Origin: Euzebya sp.
GTDB taxonomy: Bacteria > Actinomycetota > Nitriliruptoria > Euzebyales > Euzebyaceae
Reading direction: 5' to 3'
Length of the DNA stretch: 64,000 nucleotides
NCBI RefSeq assembly: GCF_964222135.1
Contig: NZ_CAXQBR010000067.1
Location: 62,001 to 126,000 of the forward strand
The stretch's first letter is position 1, and each line of letters starts with the position of its first letter. The notes beneath the pieces are model-generated. The model was not told the origin of the DNA and did no database searches. It saw only the letters and a program-made list of their open reading frames with translations. The position numbers were made by a program, and so were the translations under genes. This document shows, piece by piece, positions 60,425 through 64,000 of the stretch.

Positions 60425-62019
60425 GGGCGTCTCCCAGTGGTCAGGTCGTCGACGATCTGGTTGCGTCGCAGCTTGCCCGACGCGGTGCGGGGCAGGTCGG
60501 TCGCCACCACGACGGTGGTCGGCAGCTTCTGGCGGGCCAGCCCCAGGTCCTCGAGGAAGCCGGCCAGCGGGGGGTGAAGCGCCCCCGCATCCGCGACGTC
60601 GGCGACCACCACCGCGGCGACCCCCTCACCCAGTCGATCGTCGGGCACCCCGACCACGGCGACATCGCTGACCTGGGGGTGGCGCAGGATCGCCTCCTCG
60701 ATGTCGCGGACGCTGAACTTCTCACCGCCCCGGTTGATGATCTCCTTGATCCGCCCGGTGATCGACACGAACCCGTCGGCTGAGACCACGCCGACGTCGC
60801 CGGTGTAGAACCAGCCGTCGGCGTCGATGGCCTCGACGTCCATCGCGGGGTCCAGGTAGCCGACCATCCGCTCGGGCCCGCGGATCCGCAGCTCACCCTC
60901 GCTGCCCGGTGGCAGCGGCTGGCGTTGCGCGTCGACGGCCTCCGCCTGCACCCCGATGGCGACCTGCCCGTCGGTGTGGGCGCGGTGCCACAGGTCGACG
61001 GTGTCGTTGGCGCGCGTGGCGGTCGGCAGCTCGGTCATGCCCCACAACCGGTGGGCGGCGATGCCCAGCCCGTCGGCGTCCTCGATCAGCTGTGGGGGGA
61101 CCGACGCGCCGCCGGAGGTGAACTGCCGCAACGTCGTGGGCCTCGTCCCCCGCCGGGTGTAGGCGTCGACGATCCCCTGCAGGAAGGGGGTGGCGCCCGC
61201 GGCGTAGGTGACGCCCTCGGACTCGATCAGCTCGATCGCGGCGTCGCGGTCCCAGCGGTCCTGCAGCACCGCGGTCGCCCCGGTCATCGCCGGCACCAGG
61301 AACCCCTGCAGCAACCCGGTGATGTGGGTGAGGGGGGAGGCCATGAACATCGCGTCGCGCCACGTCAGCGCCCAGTCCGTCGCCATGGCCCGGCACTCGT
61401 GCAGCAGCGTGGCGCTGGTGTGCACCGCCCCCTTGGGCGCCGAGGTGGTGCCTGAGGTGAACAGCACCAGGCACGGCGCATCGCCGGGCCGGCTGGTCAC
61501 GTCGATGTCGGGCGCGTCACCGCCGGCGGCGGCGGTCGTGAGGGGCTGCCAGCCGTCCCTCCCCTCCCCCGCCACGATGCGTCCACGCAGCCGCAGGTCG
61601 GTGGTCGCGAGCACCTCGTCGAACTCGGCGGTGTAGTCACGTCCGCGGTAGTCCGACGGGACGACGACCGCGGCAGGCCGCACCTGGGTCAGCACCGCGG
61701 TCAGCTCGTGCGCCCGGTAGATCGGCACGACCGGGTTGCTGGTCGCGCCGACGTGCCAGATGGCGCTGGCCACCGCGACCGCGTCGACGGAGTTCCCGAG
61801 CGTCCACGACACGGTGTCGCCGGGGCCGATGCCGAGGGCGGTCAGCTGCGCGGCGATCTGCCGGGACCGGACGGCCAGCGCGGCGAAGGTGATCCGCTCG
61901 TCGGCCAGCACCAGCGCGTCGCGGTCCGGCCACCACTCCGCCGCCAGCGGCAGCAGCCAGCCGATCCACTGGTCGGTGTGGTACCCCATCGCCCGCCACG
62001 TCAGCGCGTCGTGTCCCAT
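60421..62019 (-). CDS. AMP-dependent acyl-CoA synthetase
   Basis: CoA ligase of 532 aa. Core motifs are LVLFTSGTTSAPKGAVHTSATL, LWGMTELP, GWFYTGDVG, the hinge GRIKEIINRGGEKFSVRDIEE and PRTASGKLRRNQIV, all in the normal order with the catalytic Lys present. It resembles the cyclohexanecarboxylate/long-chain ligase branch. The ATG at 62019 has a strong GAGGAGGGA box. It is 10 bp downstream of an SDR and coupled to the next SDR. It is the third CoA ligase in the window paired with a Liv transporter. Confidence 0.9.
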   Translation of the reverse strand: MGHDALTWRAMGYHTDQWIGWLLPLAAEWWPDRDALVLADERITFAALAVRSRQIAAQLTALGIGPGDTVSWTLGNSVDAVAVASAIWHVGATSNPVVPIYRAHELTAVLTQVRPAAVVVPSDYRGRDYTAEFDEVLATTDLRLRGRIVAGEGRDGWQPLTTAAAGGDAPDIDVTSRPGDAPCLVLFTSGTTSAPKGAVHTSATLLHECRAMATDWALTWRDAMFMASPLTHITGLLQGFLVPAMTGATAVLQDRWDRDAAIELIESEGVTYAAGATPFLQGIVDAYTRRGTRPTTLRQFTSGGASVPPQLIEDADGLGIAAHRLWGMTELPTATRANDTVDLWHRAHTDGQVAIGVQAEAVDAQRQPLPPGSEGELRIRGPERMVGYLDPAMDVEAIDADGWFYTGDVGVVSADGFVSITGRIKEIINRGGEKFSVRDIEEAILRHPQVSDVAVVGVPDDRLGEGVAAVVVADVADAGALHPPLAGFLEDLGLARQKLPTTVVVATDLPRTASGKLRRNQIVDDLTTGRRP

Positions 62020-62029
62020 CGGTCCCTCC

Positions 62030-62872
62030 TCAGCGGTCGTCGTCGGTCGACAGGCCGGCGAGGGCCGCGGCCACCTCCGCAGCCTCCCACGCCGGCCGGG
62101 TCACCCCCGGCCCGTCGAAGGCAGGTGGCGACAGGGTCGACAGGGTCCGCCCGTCGAAGCGGACCACCTGCCCGGTGATCGGTGCGGTGGCGTCGGACAG
62201 CAGCGCGACGACCAGGGGGGCGACGTCCTCGGGACGGTGGGAGGGGTCGACGCGGCCGCGGCCCGAGGGTGACGCCTCCACCATCGGGGTGCGGGCCAGC
62301 GGCGAGATCGCGTTGACCCGGATCCCGGTGCCACCGGTGTCGGTGGCCCAGGCCCACGTGGCGGAGAGGACCGCGCCCTTCGAGGCGGCGTAGAGGCTCA
62401 TCGCGGGCATGCCGAGGGCCGCGCCGGAGGTGACGGTCACGATCGATCCGCCGCGGCCCTGGCTGACCATGTGGCTGATCGCACGGGTGCCGCAGGCCAG
62501 GACGCCGACGACGTTGGTGGCGGTGCACGCCTCGACCTGCTCGGGGGTGATCTCCCAGGGCGGGCCCTCGGGGAAGATCCCGGCGTTGGCGACCAACCCG
62601 TCGACGGCGCCGAGCTCGGCGGCGCAGCGGTCGACGACCGCCGCGGCCGACTCGGCGGTGGCGACCGACCCGACAGCGGCCATGGCGGTGCCGCCCGCGT
62701 CGGTGATCGTGCCGACGACCTCCTCGACGGCGTCGCCGTCGATGTCGTTGACGACGACGGCCGCGCCGGCGGCGGCGCACGCCAGGGCGTAGGCGGCGCC
62801 CAGCCCGCGACCGGCGCCGGTGACGACGACGGCCTTGCCGTCCAGCCGGGTCTCATCCGTCGGCTGGCTCAT
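62030..62872 (-). CDS. Short-chain dehydrogenase/reductase
   Basis: SDR of 280 aa. Cofactor motif TGAGRGLGAAYA (residues about 18-29), VANAGIF, catalytic VTSGAAL with YAASK. A C-terminal extension after the usual 245 residues (PPAFDGPGVTRPAWEAAEVAAAL) recalls the extension of the 15992-16906 SDR and marks the 3-hydroxyacyl-CoA dehydrogenase-like group. The start overlaps the LivF stop by 4 bases, tying the enzyme to the transporter genes. Confidence 0.87.
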   Translation of the reverse strand: MSQPTDETRLDGKAVVVTGAGRGLGAAYALACAAAGAAVVVNDIDGDAVEEVVGTITDAGGTAMAAVGSVATAESAAAVVDRCAAELGAVDGLVANAGIFPEGPPWEITPEQVEACTATNVVGVLACGTRAISHMVSQGRGGSIVTVTSGAALGMPAMSLYAASKGAVLSATWAWATDTGGTGIRVNAISPLARTPMVEASPSGRGRVDPSHRPEDVAPLVVALLSDATAPITGQVVRFDGRTLSTLSPPAFDGPGVTRPAWEAAEVAAALAGLSTDDDR

Positions 62873-63588
62873 GTGGTCTGTCCCAGGTAGCGGCGGTGGA
62901 CGATGTCGCCGAAGTCGGCGGCGGTCGGGTCGGCGGTCTCGGCGACCGTGCCGCTGACCAGGATGTGGGCGACCGAGGCGACGCGCTGGACGACCTCCAG
63001 GCGCTGCTCGACCAGCAGCACGGCGGTGCCGGCGGCCAGGACCTGCTCGATCCCCTCGGAGATGCGGGCCACCAGGCGGGGGGCAAGGCCGACGGTCGGC
63101 TCGTCGAGCAGCAGGACGCGGGGACGGGCCATCAGCGCGCGGGCGAAGGCGAGGAACTGCTGCTGGCCGCCGCTGAGGGCGCTGGCGGGGGTGTCGAACA
63201 TCTCCTCGAGCTCACCGAACACGTCGAGGGCGCGGCGCAGGTCGGCGTCGCCGCCGCGGCGGCCAGCGGTGGCGACGTGGGCGAGGGTCAGGTTCTCGCG
63301 GACGCTCAGCCGCGGGAAGACGTGGCGGTTCTCGAGCACGTGGCCCAGGCCGGCGCGGACGCGGGTCTCGGCGGGCAGGTCGTGCAGCGGCGTGCCGTCC
63401 AGGGTGATCGCCGCCCCGCGGTCGACGGCTTCGAGGCCGCTCAGGCCGCGCAGCAGGGACGTCTTGCCGGCGCCGTTGGGGCCGACGACGGCGACGCACG
63501 TCGCGTCGGGCACGTCGAGCCGGTCGACCGTGACCGCGTGGACGCCGCCGTAGCGGACGGTCACGTCCCGGCAGGTCAGCTCGGCCAT
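62869..63588 (-). CDS. livF: Branched-chain-type ABC transporter ATPase, LivF
   Basis: ATPase subunit of the third Liv importer (239 aa). Walker A GPNGAGKTSLLRGLSGL near residue 34, signature LSGGQQQFLAFARAL and Walker B VLLLDEPTVGLAP. ATG 63588 is chosen (MAELTCRDVTVRYGG) because it has a GAGGGGAG box; the in-frame ATG at 63633 would overlap the upstream gene's end. The LivG gene lies 25 bp upstream. Confidence 0.9.
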   Translation of the reverse strand: MAELTCRDVTVRYGGVHAVTVDRLDVPDATCVAVVGPNGAGKTSLLRGLSGLEAVDRGAAITLDGTPLHDLPAETRVRAGLGHVLENRHVFPRLSVRENLTLAHVATAGRRGGDADLRRALDVFGELEEMFDTPASALSGGQQQFLAFARALMARPRVLLLDEPTVGLAPRLVARISEGIEQVLAAGTAVLLVEQRLEVVQRVASVAHILVSGTVAETADPTAADFGDIVHRRYLGQTT

Positions 63589-63613
63589 GTCGCTCCCCTC
63601 GTGTCGGGCTGGG

Positions 63614-64000
63614 TCATGCCAGGTACGCCTCACGGACCTCGGGGCTGTCCTGCAGCTCGGCCGGCGGGCCGCTCCACAGGATCGCGCCCAGGTTCATGAC
63701 CGCGACGGTGTCACAGACGTCGTGGACCAGCTCCAGGTGGTGCTCGACGAGCACGACCGGGACGCCCTCGGCGGCGACGCGGGTGATCAGCTGGCCGAGC
63801 AGGGCCATGTCCTCTGCGGACAGCCCGGCGGCGGGTTCGTCGAGGAGCAGGAGCCGGGGCGCGCGCAGGACGGCCATGCCGACCTCGAGGAACCGCCTGG
63901 TGCCGTGGGCGAGGGTGCGGACGGTGGCGCGGCGCTGGTCGAGCAGGCCGGTGTCGCGGAGGAAGGTCATGGCCAGCCCCTCGAACCGCTCCCGGTGCGC
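63614..64000 (-). CDS. Branched-chain-type ABC transporter ATPase, LivG C-terminal part (5' partial)
   Basis: C-terminal 128 residues of a Liv ATPase, cut by the right edge of the window; the frame is open to base 64000. Seen are TLAHGTRRFLEVGMAVLRAPRLLLLDEPAAGLSAEDM (signature region and Walker B), LVEHHLELVHDVCDTVAVMNLG and the typical end SPEVREAYLA. It may be a separate LivG or, like the two other copies in this window, the C-terminal half of a LivM-LivG fusion. The missing part lies beyond the window. Confidence 0.88.
   Translation of the reverse strand, partial: AHRERFEGLAMTFLRDTGLLDQRRATVRTLAHGTRRFLEVGMAVLRAPRLLLLDEPAAGLSAEDMALLGQLITRVAAEGVPVVLVEHHLELVHDVCDTVAVMNLGAILWSGPPAELQDSPEVREAYLA

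Overview
The window is about 70% GC with GTG/TTG starts, dense 4-base start/stop overlaps and many acyl-CoA enzymes, F420-type LLM oxidoreductases and cell-wall-binding-repeat-2 (CWB2) surface proteins. This points to a high-GC Actinomycetota chromosome. The abundance of CWB2 proteins would fit a Nitriliruptoria/Euzebya-like lineage, but that is inference, not something read from a marker gene. I see no rRNA, tRNA, CRISPR array or intact mobile element.

Layout. (1) 1-33 kb is an acyl-CoA catabolism region. A TetR regulator (running in from the left edge) and a CoA ligase read rightward. A minus-strand run from 12.08 to 2.3 kb carries an IpdAB-like CoA-transferase pair, a crotonase, a two-subunit acyl-CoA dehydrogenase and a branched-chain-type (Liv) ABC transporter. 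An LLM oxidoreductase and an old-yellow-enzyme-type 2,4-dienoyl-CoA-reductase-like protein diverge from it. A second minus-strand run (29.9 to 15.2 kb) carries a KshA-like Rieske oxygenase, crotonases, SDRs, a TesB thioesterase, a SnoaL-like protein, a second Liv transporter, a second CoA ligase and an FCD/GntR regulator. A second two-subunit acyl-CoA dehydrogenase diverges from the Rieske gene. (2) 32.4-34.0 kb is a hipBA toxin-antitoxin pair whose hipA is broken by one extra base. (3) 34-45.3 kb is a cell-surface block: three CWB2 proteins, a membrane coiled-coil protein, a fused Wzz/BY-kinase, a DUF4012 protein and a secreted tail-anchored protein. (4) 45.4-54.5 kb is a clearly lower-GC exopolysaccharide island (glycosyltransferases, FkbM methyltransferase, Wzx, Wzy), followed by a high-GC gmd. 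(5) 56-58.9 kb is a damaged two-component system and a gene-poor stretch. (6) 58.9-64 kb is a third regulator-SDR-CoA ligase-Liv cassette, cut by the right edge.

How it fits together. Three times a Liv transporter lies beside an acyl-CoA ligase, twice also with an FCD regulator and SDRs in the same order. The likeliest reading is that these transporters import carboxylates that are at once activated to CoA thioesters and degraded by the adjoining beta-oxidation and ring-opening enzymes. Paired acyl-CoA dehydrogenases, an IpdAB-like pair and a KshA-like oxygenase suggest steroid or other polycyclic substrates (inference). A repeated AATC-N8-GATT inverted repeat in front of the Rieske gene, the acyl-CoA dehydrogenase pair and the second Liv binding protein may tie these units into one regulon.
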